Shown piece after piece: positions 8,001 to 15,436 of a stretch of 26,141 bases of DNA (its first letter is position 1; every line of letters begins with the position of its first letter). The translations under genes were made by a program, and so were the position numbers. The DNA is from Thiobacillus sp. Lineage in GTDB: Bacteria > Pseudomonadota > Gammaproteobacteria > Burkholderiales > Thiobacillaceae. The stretch covers positions 1 to 26,141 of the forward strand of contig JADMKH010000009.1 of NCBI GenBank assembly GCA_018780025.1. Reading direction: 5' to 3'. The notes under the pieces are model-generated. The model had not been told where the DNA came from, made no database searches, and worked only from the letters and a program-made list of their open reading frames with translations.

Positions 8001-8342
8001 CGCGCGCTGCTGGCGCAACCGCATCTGGCGCGGTTCTTTGATCCCGCGCAATACCAGTCCGCACACAACGAGCTGGCGCTGCTGGATGCGGGCGGGCGCA
8101 CGCAGCGACTCGACCGTGTGGTGGAATTCGATGATGCGGTGTGGGTGATCGACTATAAAACCGGCGACGACAGCCTCGGTTTGTCGGACGTGAACCTGAG
8201 CGAACGCCATCGAGCCCAGCTCTCGAATTACCAGACGCTACTCACCGGACTGTATCCCGACAAACCCATCCACGCCGCGCTGTTGCTGGCCGATGGCCGG
8301 ATAATCGACTTGAATACGCGATCAAACGGAGTGCCCTCTTGA
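5022..8342 (+). CDS. addA: AddA/RecB-like UvrD-family helicase-nuclease
   Basis: This 1106-aa protein has a full set of superfamily-1 helicase motifs: I CAGSGKT (K27), Ia TFTRKAAQEM, II DEFQD (397-401), III GDPKQAIYRFR (430-440), V TIHGSKG (802-808) and VI LLYVALTRAEQ (875-885). A C-terminal RecB-type nuclease domain follows, with D1031 in QRLDR and D1044/K1046 in IDYKTG. With an AddB-like subunit it unwinds and resects double-strand ends for RecA loading. It starts with GTG inside the stop of the ATPase gene and overlaps the next gene at TTGA. Residues 680-698 are an in-frame insert encoded by a palindromic 57-bp segment. The addA symbol rests on architecture; betaproteobacterial members are divergent from Bacillus AddA. 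Confidence 0.9.
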   Translation: MSQSLNTAAALSPVRSAVVEACAGSGKTWLLVSRIIRLLLAGAAPSELLAITFTRKAAQEMTDRLHEWLRVLALADDATVRAFLRERAVPDAEIDALLPRARGLLETVLTAQPGPTVTTFHGWFLDLLKRAPLEAGLPWGAPLLEREKLLQNEVRDRLLAMWAAEPESAEGAALLALLTDLGEHSLRALLTHFVQARAEWWAYTDGQPDPVAFALAQLRPGLHADLDTDPVAAFWADDLMLARVKRVGFTLEKGGKSEQTRAPEIQRSLSLPPDDAHAALMKYLMTAGQRRKKQATKELEKALGAELDTYLRDLDTLETALETITAVQTDIRIWNLNRHGLLLGHALLAGYQDAKAQQGVIDFADAEWLACRLLQSEEHAPGLALKLDARYRHLLLDEFQDTNPLQWQALSTWLTEARAADSAITVFMVGDPKQAIYRFRRGEARVFTAAAEFLRTHFDAPLFSTTMTRRLSPAVVQAINPVFAVSGFAPHSHAPANAARPGALRCLPIRVEKTESSATFRLRNPLTTPLPEADDKAVHVEAQTFAQVLRNDVLGRWSVVDKHTKQSRPARAGDVMALVKKRTHLHLYERELEAAGIPFITSRRGGLLPTLEAQDVMALLETLLLPHADLKLAHTLKSPVFGCSDTDLLAVFAPTPTDETRGWERLNTLAAQSGCAPTLHPQGVGRGCKGAEAPTTTLKRAAELLTRWRARIGTLPVHDLLDHIYFEGDLEARYAAAAPAAMRPQIAANLRAFMQLALTQDGGRYPTLAGFIRELASLTDDADAAPGEGLAADGENAVRLITIHGSKGLEAPIVWLLGGSDHTRGDSYGVLAPWPPTAPRPAHFSLFGKQDERGEWREPWFKEEAELAQRESDNLLYVALTRAEQGLIVSGAADKCAWLERVDAAWQGMALPTDLPLASVTEERPPAVAPPRITAPAIGQRLAPAPANPAAASGELFHACLEHHAPPGVPRDLSELATRLGVAGELKRIDSAARALLAQPHLARFFDPAQYQSAHNELALLDAGGRTQRLDRVVEFDDAVWVIDYKTGDDSLGLSDVNLSERHRAQLSNYQTLLTGLYPDKPIHAALLLADGRIIDLNTRSNGVPS
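7051..7115 (+). repeat. In-frame palindromic insert flanked by 8-bp direct repeats, inside addA
   Basis: CCACGCTC occurs at 7051-7058 and again at 7108-7115. The 57 bp from 7059 to 7115 are exactly 19 codons, and removing them joins SGCAPTL to KRAAELL without a frame change. The insert contains a hairpin: GTGGTTGT (7078-7085) pairs with ACAACCAC (7104-7111), and GGCGC (7089-7093) pairs with GCGCC (7098-7102) around a CGAA loop. A GTAG head (7071-7074) precedes it, as in REP elements. The encoded residues are rich in Gly and Pro and look unlike the surrounding helices. It behaves like the protein-coding palindromic elements described in Rickettsia. Confidence 0.7.
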
Positions 8343-8938
8343 GCAGCAAACCCTTTTCCGAATCCTGCGTGCAGAACCGCGGCCCCATCCTGACAGTGCT
8401 GCGTGAGGTATTTGCCGACCGCAGCAAGGTATTGGAAATCGGCAGCGGCACCGGACAGCATGCGGTGGATTTTGGCGCCGCGCTGCCGCATCTGCGCTGG
8501 CAGACCGCCGATGTGCGACCGCATCACGCCGGCATTCAGTTATGGCTCAATGATGCTGCGTTGCCCAACGTGCTGCCGCCGATAGAACTGGATGTGAACC
8601 AGCAAGACTGGCGCCGTGGCCGCTACGACGCGGTGTTTTCGGCCAATACGCTGCACATCATGGGCTGGCCCGAGGTCGGGCAATTTTTTGAGGGGATCGG
8701 CAGCGTGCTGGAAGCGGGCGGCGTGCTGGTGATTTATGGCCCGTTTAATTACAACGGCGCGTTCACCTCGGAAAGCAATGCCCGCTTCGATGCCTGGCTG
8801 AAATCACGCGACCCGGTTTCAGGCGTGCGCGATTTTGAAGCCGTCGACGCGCTGGCGCGCGCACAGGGACTGTCGCTACAGCAGGACATCGCCATGCCGG
8901 CCAACAATCGCACCCTGGTATGGAAACGACTCGGCTGA
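8339..8938 (+). CDS. DUF938 family SAM-dependent methyltransferase
   Basis: This 199-aa class I methyltransferase matches the DUF938 family. The SAM-binding motif I is VLEIGSGTGQHAVDFG (about residues 31-46). An acidic residue ends the next strand (TADVRPHH), and FSANTLHIMGW is the post-motif characteristic of DUF938. YGPFNYNG and the C-terminal NNRTLVWKR also fit. The substrate is not known for the family. The TTG start overlaps the addA stop (TTGA) with GGAG about 8 nt upstream, so it is translated as the last gene of the add operon. A functional link to DNA repair is not implied by sequence. Confidence 0.88.
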   Translation: MSSKPFSESCVQNRGPILTVLREVFADRSKVLEIGSGTGQHAVDFGAALPHLRWQTADVRPHHAGIQLWLNDAALPNVLPPIELDVNQQDWRRGRYDAVFSANTLHIMGWPEVGQFFEGIGSVLEAGGVLVIYGPFNYNGAFTSESNARFDAWLKSRDPVSGVRDFEAVDALARAQGLSLQQDIAMPANNRTLVWKRLG

Positions 8939-8945
8939 ATCCCGC

Positions 8946-8973
8946 TTTGCCTTGTGGCGGTCTTTGCTATAAC
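8946..8973 (+). promoter_or_regulatory. Candidate sigma-70 promoter with extended -10
   Basis: TTTGCC (8946-8951) and TATAAC (8968-8973) are 16 bp apart, and TGC directly before the -10 box gives the extended TGnTATAAC form. It lies between the DUF938 stop and the ATG at 9001, in the right place to start the next gene independently. Confidence 0.45.
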
Positions 8974-9000
8974 AAAACCATCGCAATCAGAGGAAAGCGC

Positions 9001-9339
9001 ATGCGCATCGCCGAACTGATTCAACGCTGGAGCAAGGCAGGGCATGAACGCACCTCCGTACGGGCCTATACCGTCCACCTGCCGCTGCGCGATGCCGCGC
9101 GCATCGAAGCCCTGCACGTCATGTATCCGGGGCGCAGCGAATCTCAACTGATGGCCGACCTGGTTCGCGCCGCGCTCGACGAACTGGAAGTGGCCATGCC
9201 CTACATTCCCGGCAGCCGCATCATCGCCGAAGACGATTATGGCGACCCGATTTACGAAGATCTCGGGCCCACACCGCAGTTTTACTCACTTTCGCACGAG
9301 ATACTGCGCAAGCTCGCAGCTTTGCCGCTGGAAAAATAA
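9001..9339 (+). CDS. Small ribbon-helix-helix-like protein, conserved in proteobacteria
   Basis: This is a 112-aa soluble protein. Residues ~18-60 (SVRAYTVHLPLRDAARIEAL, then YPGRSESQLMADLVRAAL) have the beta-helix-helix pattern of ribbon-helix-helix DNA-binding domains. The rest contains the acidic conserved block AEDDYGDPIYEDLGPTP. Close homologues are, from memory, often labelled 'type 1 pili tip component', a name I consider unsupported by the sequence, which has no signal peptide. ATG 9001 is chosen because AGAGGA lies 7 nt upstream; an ORF start at 8920 would run through the preceding gene's end and the promoter. It may be a transcription regulator with unknown target. Confidence 0.75.
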   Translation: MRIAELIQRWSKAGHERTSVRAYTVHLPLRDAARIEALHVMYPGRSESQLMADLVRAALDELEVAMPYIPGSRIIAEDDYGDPIYEDLGPTPQFYSLSHEILRKLAALPLEK

Positions 9340-9478
9340 CTGTCGGGTTTATTTACGCTTGACGCTTGGACCACAGCCAACCGAATACCCAAGCCTTTGT
9401 TTTAACGGCTCTTGCAGTCGCTGGCACAACGATTGCTCTAGTCATTTCGTATAAAGACCAAAATAACGGAGTGACGCC

Positions 9479-9718
9479 ATGTACCTCGGCCCGATGTTTC
9501 TTTTTGCCGCGTTTGCCAGTTTGTTTTATGTCCCCGGCTTTATGGATACCCCGCTCGGCCTGCTCACGCCGCGTCAGCTCCTCTCGCAATTGCTGTTTTC
9601 CGTATTTGCCCTGATTGCGCTGGCCTCGCTGGCACATTCGATTGAACGCGATCCGGTATGGCCGTGGCGACCGGAGTTTCGTCGCATGGTAAACACCCTG
9701 TTCAAGCGCACACCGTAG
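9479..9718 (+). CDS. Small inner-membrane protein, hypothetical
   Basis: This 79-aa protein has two hydrophobic stretches, about residues 3-18 (LGPMFLFAAFASLFYV) and 37-53 (LLFSVFALIALASLAHS). A positively charged C-terminus follows (RRMVNTLFKR). Two membrane helices with both ends in the cytoplasm is the likely topology. Start ATG 9479 has GGAGTGA about 6 nt upstream. It lies 140 bp after the preceding gene and 60 bp before argJ. I do not recognise a named family. The 125-aa reverse-strand ORF across it lacks a comparable ribosome-binding site and protein-like composition. Confidence 0.6.
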   Translation: MYLGPMFLFAAFASLFYVPGFMDTPLGLLTPRQLLSQLLFSVFALIALASLAHSIERDPVWPWRPEFRRMVNTLFKRTP

Positions 9719-9778
9719 GCCTGCCATCAAACCGCCCGACCGGCTTAAAATATCGGCTTTCTGTTCTGCGAAGCCGCC

Positions 9779-11020
9779 ATGCCCGTCAACCTCAGCGCCC
9801 CCGACCCCGTTTCCCTGTTACCTGTTGCGGGTATCAGAATCGGCATTGCGTCAGCCGGTATCAAAAAACCCGGAAAGCGCGACCTCACCCTGCTCGAACT
9901 CGCACCCGGCAGCCAGGTCGCCGGCGTGTTCACGCAGAACCGCTTTTGCGCGGCACCGGTTACGCTATGCAGACAGCATCTGGGACTGAATAATCAGCAC
10001 GGCGGAAACATACGCGCGCTGGTAATCAACACCGGCAACGCCAACGCCGGAACTGGCGAAGAGGGCATGAACCGCGCCCGCCGGACCTGCGAAGCGGTGG
10101 CGCAACTGATGGGCTGCGCGGCAGAAAACGTGCTGCCGTTTTCCACCGGGGTAATTCTGGAACCGCTGCCGATCGACAAGATCCTGCCCGCGCTGCCCGC
10201 CGCGCAAACCGATCTGGCGCCGAATCACTGGTCGGAAGCCGCCCACGCCATCATGACCACCGACATTGTGGCCAAGGGCGCGTCGCGCCAAACGCAGATC
10301 GGCGGCAAGACCATCACCGTCACCGGCATCGCAAAAGGCTCGGGCATGATTCACCCCAACATGGCGACCATGCTGGGCTATGTTGCGACCGACGCGGCGA
10401 TTGCCCCCGCGCTGATGCAGCAACTGGTGAAAGACGTCGCCGATGTGTCGTTCAACTGCGTCACCGTGGATGGCGACACGTCGACCAACGACAGCTTCAT
10501 CCTGATTGCCACCGGGCAGGCCGGCAATGCGGAAATCAGCGATGCATCAAGCGTGGATTACGCAACGCTGAAAGCCGCCGTCAGCGCGGTTTCAATCGAG
10601 CTCGCGCAAGCGATGGCCCGCGACGGCGAGGGCGCAACCAAATTCATCACGGTGCAGATCGAAGGCGGACGCGACCACGCCGAATGCAAGCAGATTGCCT
10701 ATGCCATCGCGCGTTCGCCGCTGGTCAAGACCGCGTTTTTTGCCAGCGATCCCAACCTCGGCCGCATCCTTGCTGCCATTGGTTACGCCGGCATCGCGGA
10801 TCTCGATGTGAACACCTTGCAGGTGTATCTGGGCGGCGTATTGGTGGCCGAAAAAGGCGGACGGGCGACGAGCTACACCGAAGCGCAGGGTGCCGCCGTG
10901 ATGAAGGAAGCCGACATCACGGTGCGCGTGGCGCTCAATCGCGGCGCCGTTTCCGCCACGGTGTGGACCTGCGATTTTTCCTACGACTATGTGAAGATCA
11001 ACGCGGAATACCGCACCTGA
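9779..11020 (+). CDS. argJ: Bifunctional glutamate N-acetyltransferase / ornithine acetyltransferase
   Basis: ArgJ moves the acetyl group from N-acetylornithine to glutamate, closing the cyclic arginine pathway. It can also make N-acetylglutamate from acetyl-CoA. The 413-aa length is typical. The autoproteolysis site is in KGSGMIHPNMATMLGY; Thr197 becomes the N-terminal nucleophile of the beta chain after cleavage. Other family signatures are NTGNANAGTG near residue 83, FSTGVI, and FNCVTVDGDTSTND in the beta chain. It ends in the conserved CDFSYDYVKINAEYRT. The gene stands alone; the next gene is convergent. TTAAAAT about 30 bp upstream of the ATG could be a -10 element, but no good -35 was seen. 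Confidence 0.96.
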   Translation: MPVNLSAPDPVSLLPVAGIRIGIASAGIKKPGKRDLTLLELAPGSQVAGVFTQNRFCAAPVTLCRQHLGLNNQHGGNIRALVINTGNANAGTGEEGMNRARRTCEAVAQLMGCAAENVLPFSTGVILEPLPIDKILPALPAAQTDLAPNHWSEAAHAIMTTDIVAKGASRQTQIGGKTITVTGIAKGSGMIHPNMATMLGYVATDAAIAPALMQQLVKDVADVSFNCVTVDGDTSTNDSFILIATGQAGNAEISDASSVDYATLKAAVSAVSIELAQAMARDGEGATKFITVQIEGGRDHAECKQIAYAIARSPLVKTAFFASDPNLGRILAAIGYAGIADLDVNTLQVYLGGVLVAEKGGRATSYTEAQGAAVMKEADITVRVALNRGAVSATVWTCDFSYDYVKINAEYRT

Positions 11021-11082
11021 TCCATTTCCAGATCAAATAGTCTCTCTTCGCCCTGGCCGCAGGGGGAAAACCCCTCGGCGTA

Positions 11083-11104
11083 CCGGGTTCAGCTTTGCAC
11101 CCGG
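11083..11104. terminator. Hairpin between convergent genes
   Basis: CCGGGT (11083-11088) pairs with ACCCGG (11099-11104) over a 10-nt loop. It lies in the 97-bp gap between argJ and the convergent permease gene. No T-run follows on either strand, so it is a weak terminator candidate. Confidence 0.3.
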
Positions 11105-11117
11105 CGAACAGACCGCA

Positions 11118-12329
11118 TCATTCACCCAGCAATTCCGCCACGGGATGCAGCTGCTCCACATGCTGCGACACAACTTTCACGATGACGATGATGGGAATGC
11201 CCAACAGCATGCCCCACACCCCCCACAGCCAGGTCCATAACAACAGCGAAACAAACACGGCGGCCATATTCATTTTGGCAAACCTACCGGTCATCCAGGT
11301 GGTAACAAAGGTTCCAACCAGGGTCGCGATCGCCAGCGACGCACCTGCAGCCAATAAGCCCATGGGAAGCACGTCGAACTGCATGAAAGCCGCCATGCCG
11401 AGAATGGCGGCGGTAAGGGCGGAGCCTGCATAGGGGATGAGATGCAGCAAAGCGGCGGTGACGGCCCAGGCCCCGGCATTCTCCAGGCCCATCCAATGCA
11501 GCGCGACCCAGGTAAGCAGCCCGACCAATATGTTGGTCACCAACAACATGAACATATATTTCTGGATGGAATGGTTGATGTCATCCAGGATATGCACCGT
11601 GATCTTTTTTCTCGACAGCGTCGGGCCCGCGAGCCGCACCAGCTTGCGTTTGAACAGGTCGCCGCCAAGCAGGAAAAAAAACACCAGGAAAAACACCATG
11701 GCGGCCTGGCCGATGAAGGCAAGCACGCCTTTGGAGCCGAGCAGAAGGAAGTTGCTAAGCTTGAATGCGGGGGGGTCGATTACGACGCGCGTGATGCGTG
11801 GTTTGGGCGGCGTCGACAGATCGGCTTTGCTGGCGGCTTTTTCGATCGTGTTCGCGGCAGCCTGAACATACTGCATGTTGCTCTGCTGACCGCTGCGCAT
11901 TTTGTCGAGCCCGGTCGATACCTTGCTCGCCGCTTCGGGCAATTGCGCAATGATTCTTTGAACCTGCCCCCGCAGCGCATAGGTGCCAAACACGAGCGCG
12001 CAGATTACGGCCAGCATGACCAGGCTGGTGCCCGCGACGCGCGGTATCCTGATCCGCTCCAGCCACACCACGAGTGGGTTCAGGGTGTAGGCAAAGAGGA
12101 TCCCCAGCAACAGGGTGATCAGAAACGGTTGCGCCCAGTTCAGTGCGAATATCAACGCAACGGTCGCCATAATGGCGAGCGCTACGCCGCGTGCATCTAC
12201 GGGCAAATGAACCGTGAGCGGAAGGGAATCGGCCACACTGGCGGGGGTGGCGACAGCCTCAACTACCGGTTCGGCTGCGGGGTTCCCGGTTGAGGTTGCG
12301 GGAAGGGGAGGGGAAATCATGGGTGCCAC
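11118..12329 (-). CDS. AI-2E family (PerM-type) transporter
   Basis: This 403-aa polytopic membrane protein is of the AI-2E transporter family (PF01594). After a ~45-residue Pro/Ala-rich tail, hydrophobic helices occur around 48-65, 70-85 and 98-118. A periplasmic domain spans roughly 118-210. Further helices follow: FIGQAAMVFFLVFFFLLGG, a region through NILVGLLTWVALHWMG, and the C-terminal cluster ending in WGMLLGIPIIVIVKVV. The motif LIPYAGSALTAA is the family's conserved P-Y-x-G segment. Members export small molecules or act as Na+(Li+)/H+ antiporters; the substrate here cannot be told. It is the last gene of the minus-strand envelope block, 37 bp after the small membrane protein gene. Confidence 0.9.
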   Translation of the reverse strand: MAPMISPPLPATSTGNPAAEPVVEAVATPASVADSLPLTVHLPVDARGVALAIMATVALIFALNWAQPFLITLLLGILFAYTLNPLVVWLERIRIPRVAGTSLVMLAVICALVFGTYALRGQVQRIIAQLPEAASKVSTGLDKMRSGQQSNMQYVQAAANTIEKAASKADLSTPPKPRITRVVIDPPAFKLSNFLLLGSKGVLAFIGQAAMVFFLVFFFLLGGDLFKRKLVRLAGPTLSRKKITVHILDDINHSIQKYMFMLLVTNILVGLLTWVALHWMGLENAGAWAVTAALLHLIPYAGSALTAAILGMAAFMQFDVLPMGLLAAGASLAIATLVGTFVTTWMTGRFAKMNMAAVFVSLLLWTWLWGVWGMLLGIPIIVIVKVVSQHVEQLHPVAELLGE

Positions 12330-12366
12330 CGCTCACGAAGGTCGGAGCATTCGCTGTAAAAGGGGA

Positions 12367-12588
12367 CTAGCGTTTGCTGCCGCCAAAAACAAGCAGCGCA
12401 CCGCCAATCAGGATGGCCCCCACACCTGCCCAGGCCGGGATGTTGACGCGCTCCCGGTCCGTTATCGAAAACTCGATCGGTCCCAACTTGGCCTCATGCG
12501 TTTCCCTGGTGTAGCTGAACCCGCCGTATACCAGGCTCAGTATGCCCGCCACAATCAGCGCCAATGCAATTCCTTTAACAGCGTTCAT
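12367..12588 (-). CDS. Small two-helix membrane protein, hypothetical
   Basis: This 73-aa protein has two hydrophobic segments, residues ~5-22 (KGIALALIVAGILSLVYGG) and ~50-69 (IPAWAGVGAILIGGALLVFG). They are joined by a polar segment TRETHEAKLGPIEFSITDRE. It ends in a basic tail. An AAGGAG site lies 6 nt upstream of the ATG, so translation is well supported. Proteins of this type are frequent in betaproteobacteria beside stress and envelope genes; I cannot name the family. On its upstream side (12589-12810) is a 222-bp gap with a 7-bp inverted repeat (12657-12663 / 12674-12680) and a TTGACC box on the minus strand, but no convincing -10. Confidence 0.75.
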   Translation of the reverse strand: MNAVKGIALALIVAGILSLVYGGFSYTRETHEAKLGPIEFSITDRERVNIPAWAGVGAILIGGALLVFGGSKR

Positions 12589-12810
12589 TTTTTCTCCTTA
12601 CGGTGCGTGGATCAACAGGGTGTGCAGTGAATGCGCGTCACCCGGCGAAACGGCCATGGCAGAGGGTTCGACATCTGCCACGTTTTCTGACATCACATCC
12701 AGGTCAAGAATTCATTCAAAGGAACAGCATAGCGGGCGCATTCGGCCCAATCCGTTCGGTAACGAACATAGGCCGATGTCCCGGGTGCAGGACCATCCAG
12801 CCTGACCGGA

Positions 12811-14259
12811 CTATAGCCAATATTCGGCGAGCCGCGCCGCCCACTCTTTCAACCGGAACAGCAACGGTCTGCGCTCCCAGCGATCAAGGTCGATGGCATC
12901 AGACTCTGCCAGATCACGGGCGAACATGGCATCCATTTGCCCTGAAAAATCACGGCCCAGAATCGCCGCATTGATTTCGTCATTGTGCAGAAAGCTGCGC
13001 CAATCCAGATTGGTTGAACCAATGGTCGACCAGACGCCGTCGATGGAGGCAGTCTTGGCATGCATCACCGCACCGCGCCGCTCATAGATCTTGACGCCGG
13101 CACGCAACAGCGGGGAATAATGCGAGCGCCCGGCGTGGAATACCGCCCAGGAATCGGTGTGGCTCGGCAAAACCAGCTTCACGTCGGCCCCGCGCTGCGC
13201 CGCGTCAGTCAAGGCCTTGAGCAATTGAGGATCGGGAACGAAGTAGGCGTTGGTGAGGTTTACACGCTGTTCCGCATGATCGATCGCCGAAAGCAGCGTG
13301 AGATAGATCAGGCTGTGAGGGTCGTCGGAGGCGCTGCCGATGGCGCGCACGATCGCGTCTCCCTGCTCGTCGAGTTTGGGGAAGTAGATTTTCCGGGCCA
13401 GCGGCTGGCCTGCCTGCTTAACCCAGGTATCGATGAACAGCTTTTGAAATTCCGCCACCACCGGCCCTTCGATCTGCAAGTGAGTGTCCCGCCATCCGAT
13501 GGGCTTCGCGCCCATCTTTCGTGCCTTCCTGAGGGAAGGCCCGCTGGAATAAGCTGCGCTGATATTAATGCCGCCGATGAAAGCGATGCGGCCATCGACC
13601 ACCAGCAACTTGCGGTGGTCGCGATTGTTGAGCAGCCACGTCTTCCTGTTTCCGGCCAAGGGGTTGACTGGATTGAACTCGAGCACCTGGATGCCGCCGG
13701 CACTCAGGCGCTCGAAAAATTCCCTGGGTGTATTCAGGCAACCGACGCTGTCGTAAATCAGATTGACCTGAACGCCCGCGGCCTGCTTTTCCAGCAACAG
13801 ATCTGCAAACTGTTTACCGATCTCGTCGTCTTCGAAGATATAGGTTTCAAGATTGATGTGGTCTCTGGCTGCTCGCATGGCCGCGAACATGGCCTGATAA
13901 GTCGCCGGCCCGTCTTGTAGCAGAACCAGCTTGTTGCCCAGCACCAGCGGACTGTCGGCGTTAATCGCCTGCTCCAGGGCCAAGTGTTTCTGCAGGATGT
14001 CGATGTTGCCGGATTCGCTCTTGAGTTCCCTGATGATGGCTGAGCTCTTTGTTGCCGAAACAGGACCGCGCGCGTTATCGAACGCCACGGCCTGTGCGCG
14101 AGACGTGTTCATCTCGCGTTCACGCGCGGCGTCGGGGATGCTTGCGCATCCCGCACCCATGAGCAGGCAGCAGGCTGCAACCGCCATGCGTCGAATAACC
14201 GCGAAGGGGGAGGGAAGCGAATGCGAGGGTGATATTTGATCCCAAACCTGGCAGGACAT
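12811..14259 (-). CDS. Phospholipase D / cardiolipin synthase-like protein
   Basis: Two HxK(x)4D catalytic motifs mark the phospholipase D superfamily: HRKLLVVDGRIAFIGGIN and HAKTASIDGVWSTIGSTN. Family members of this size (482 aa) join phosphatidylglycerol molecules into cardiolipin (ClsB/ClsC type) or hydrolyse phosphodiesters. The N-terminus has a hydrophobic stretch MAVAACCLLMGAGCAS after RR, compatible with a lipoprotein or uncleaved signal, although GAGC is a weak lipobox. The start is uncertain: ATG 14259 has no clear ribosome-binding site, and the ATG before AVAACC (about 14187) is an alternative. ETYIFEDDEIG is the conserved strand before the first motif. Envelope lipid remodelling under stress would suit the neighbouring genes. 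Confidence 0.9.
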   Translation of the reverse strand: MSCQVWDQISPSHSLPSPFAVIRRMAVAACCLLMGAGCASIPDAAREREMNTSRAQAVAFDNARGPVSATKSSAIIRELKSESGNIDILQKHLALEQAINADSPLVLGNKLVLLQDGPATYQAMFAAMRAARDHINLETYIFEDDEIGKQFADLLLEKQAAGVQVNLIYDSVGCLNTPREFFERLSAGGIQVLEFNPVNPLAGNRKTWLLNNRDHRKLLVVDGRIAFIGGINISAAYSSGPSLRKARKMGAKPIGWRDTHLQIEGPVVAEFQKLFIDTWVKQAGQPLARKIYFPKLDEQGDAIVRAIGSASDDPHSLIYLTLLSAIDHAEQRVNLTNAYFVPDPQLLKALTDAAQRGADVKLVLPSHTDSWAVFHAGRSHYSPLLRAGVKIYERRGAVMHAKTASIDGVWSTIGSTNLDWRSFLHNDEINAAILGRDFSGQMDAMFARDLAESDAIDLDRWERRPLLFRLKEWAARLAEYWL

Positions 14260-14360
14260 TATTCTCGATTATTCCGGTTGCCTATTTCAGATAAGGCCGG
14301 ACCCGTTCGCGTCAACGGCCTGGGTCCTGCCGTTTGCTTTGATTGCCCGGTTTGTAATGC

Positions 14361-14639
14361 TCAATTTCCGCGCAAGCGACGCCCAAGCTGCCACACCATC
14401 AAGCCATGCTGCAGCCATCTGCCGACGCGTCTCCGACGCAAGGCTGCAAACAGGAGCGAAGCGCCCACCATTAAAACGGGATGGCGCCTGATATAACGCA
14501 ACACGGCCACCCCACGGTCCACCCGCGCCAGGCGCGCGCGCCACGGTTCGAGGGTATACGCCAGGGTGGTTCGTTGCGCGGCCGCCTGCGCCACCAGTTG
14601 CTGGCGACGTTCGGCCAGCCGGGCAAGTTTTCTGTTCAT
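14361..14639 (-). CDS. yqjK: YqjK-like protein
   Basis: This 92-aa, strongly basic protein begins MNRKLARLAERRQQLVAQAAAQR, a coiled-coil-like helix typical of the YqjK family. One hydrophobic segment follows (YIRRHPVLMVGASLLFAAL, residues ~48-66), then an Arg-rich tail. Its ATG overlaps the stop of the preceding gene by four bases (ATGA), so it is translationally coupled. Order and character match the Escherichia coli yqjD-yqjE-yqjK operon, whose products are small inner-membrane proteins; YqjD binds ribosomes in stationary phase. The role of YqjK is unknown. Confidence 0.82.
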   Translation of the reverse strand: MNRKLARLAERRQQLVAQAAAQRTTLAYTLEPWRARLARVDRGVAVLRYIRRHPVLMVGASLLFAALRRRRVGRWLQHGLMVWQLGRRLRGN

Positions 14640-15028
14640 GATCCTGACCGGAGTTGCTGCCGGTCTTTGGATAGCTCGGCCAGGCTCGCTTCAAATAACC
14701 TCGGCTTGGTTCTGACCCGATGCATGGCAAACCACCCGAGGCCAACGCCGGCCGCCAGAAAAAGCCCGGTCATGCCGGCCAGCGCCAGCAGCCGATGCGT
14801 CTCCCAGAAGGCGACCACAACCAGCATCGCCAGCAACACGACACCCACACCGAAACACCCCAGCGCAACCAGCACCAGCACCAGGAATGAGGTCAGCTGC
14901 TCCCGCTCTTCAGCCACGTCCGTGGACAACAGCTCAAGCCGGGTATGAACAATGCTGACCAGACTCACTGACAACGTCTTCAGGGATTCAAACAATCCCT
15001 CAGGCGCAGCTTGCGATTCCTCAGCCAT
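14636..15028 (-). CDS. yqjE: YqjE-like phage-holin-family membrane protein
   Basis: The product is 130 aa, starting MAEESQAAPEGLFESL. Two membrane helices, about residues 47-67 (FLVLVLVALGCFGVGVVLLAM) and 80-100 (LLALAGMTGLFLAAGVGLGW), are separated by a short turn. This is the architecture of the YqjE / Holin-X family (PF07332). ATG 15028 is chosen over the ORF start at 15103 because the upstream part would overlap the preceding gene and shows no family similarity. It sits 8 bp after the DUF883 gene and overlaps yqjK, forming a three-gene unit. No lytic function is implied; family members are chromosomal envelope proteins. Confidence 0.85.
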   Translation of the reverse strand: MAEESQAAPEGLFESLKTLSVSLVSIVHTRLELLSTDVAEEREQLTSFLVLVLVALGCFGVGVVLLAMLVVVAFWETHRLLALAGMTGLFLAAGVGLGWFAMHRVRTKPRLFEASLAELSKDRQQLRSGS

Positions 15029-15036
15029 CACTTGGC

Positions 15037-15366
15037 TTAGCGCCGGGCAATCAACAGGCCAACCAGCAACCCAACCGCTGTGCCGACGCCTATGGCCTGC
15101 CACGGGTGCACATGGACATACTCATCCGTCGCCTTGGCGGCGGCGCGGGTCCTGACCAGCAGCGCTGCCTGGGCTTCGCTCATTTTTTCCTTTGCCGCAG
15201 CAAGTGACGCTTCGGCCTTGGCGCGCATCGCGGCCACGGCCTCGCCACCCTGGCCGGCTGTGGCCTTGATCAGCGCTTCCGCATCCGCAACCACGACCTT
15301 GAAGTCCTGGATCAGCTGCTCTTTCGTCACGTCATTTGTATCCGTAGACATGCTTTTGGTATTCAT
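15037..15366 (-). CDS. yqjD: DUF883 (ElaB/YqjD) family membrane-anchored protein
   Basis: This 109-aa protein has a long charged amphipathic helix (about residues 12-80, Ala/Lys/Glu-rich, predicted coiled coil). The family's C-terminal anchor is VHVHPWQAIGVGTAVGLLVGLLIARR. In E. coli the YqjD/ElaB/YgaM paralogues are tail-anchored, stationary-phase induced, and YqjD associates with 70S ribosomes. ATG 15366 (MNTKSMSTDT) follows AAGGTGA; the longer start five codons upstream would put the ribosome-binding sequence inside the gene. It is the first gene of the yqjD-yqjE-yqjK-like operon. Confidence 0.9.
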   Translation of the reverse strand: MNTKSMSTDTNDVTKEQLIQDFKVVVADAEALIKATAGQGGEAVAAMRAKAEASLAAAKEKMSEAQAALLVRTRAAAKATDEYVHVHPWQAIGVGTAVGLLVGLLIARR

Positions 15367-15436
15367 GAGTTCACCTTTCATTCATCGTGCAAAAAACTCA
15401 AGCGTTAAATTCCATCGCTTGAGCGTCGACAACCGT

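Noticed and set aside
5550..8210. 886-codon reverse-strand ORF across the helicase gene
   Set aside because: The helicase motifs on the plus strand are decisive; the reverse frame has only Arg/Gln/Gly-rich composition.
13060..13920. 286-codon plus-strand ORF opposite the phospholipase D-like gene
   Set aside because: Both HKD motifs lie on the minus strand; the plus frame has no start signal.
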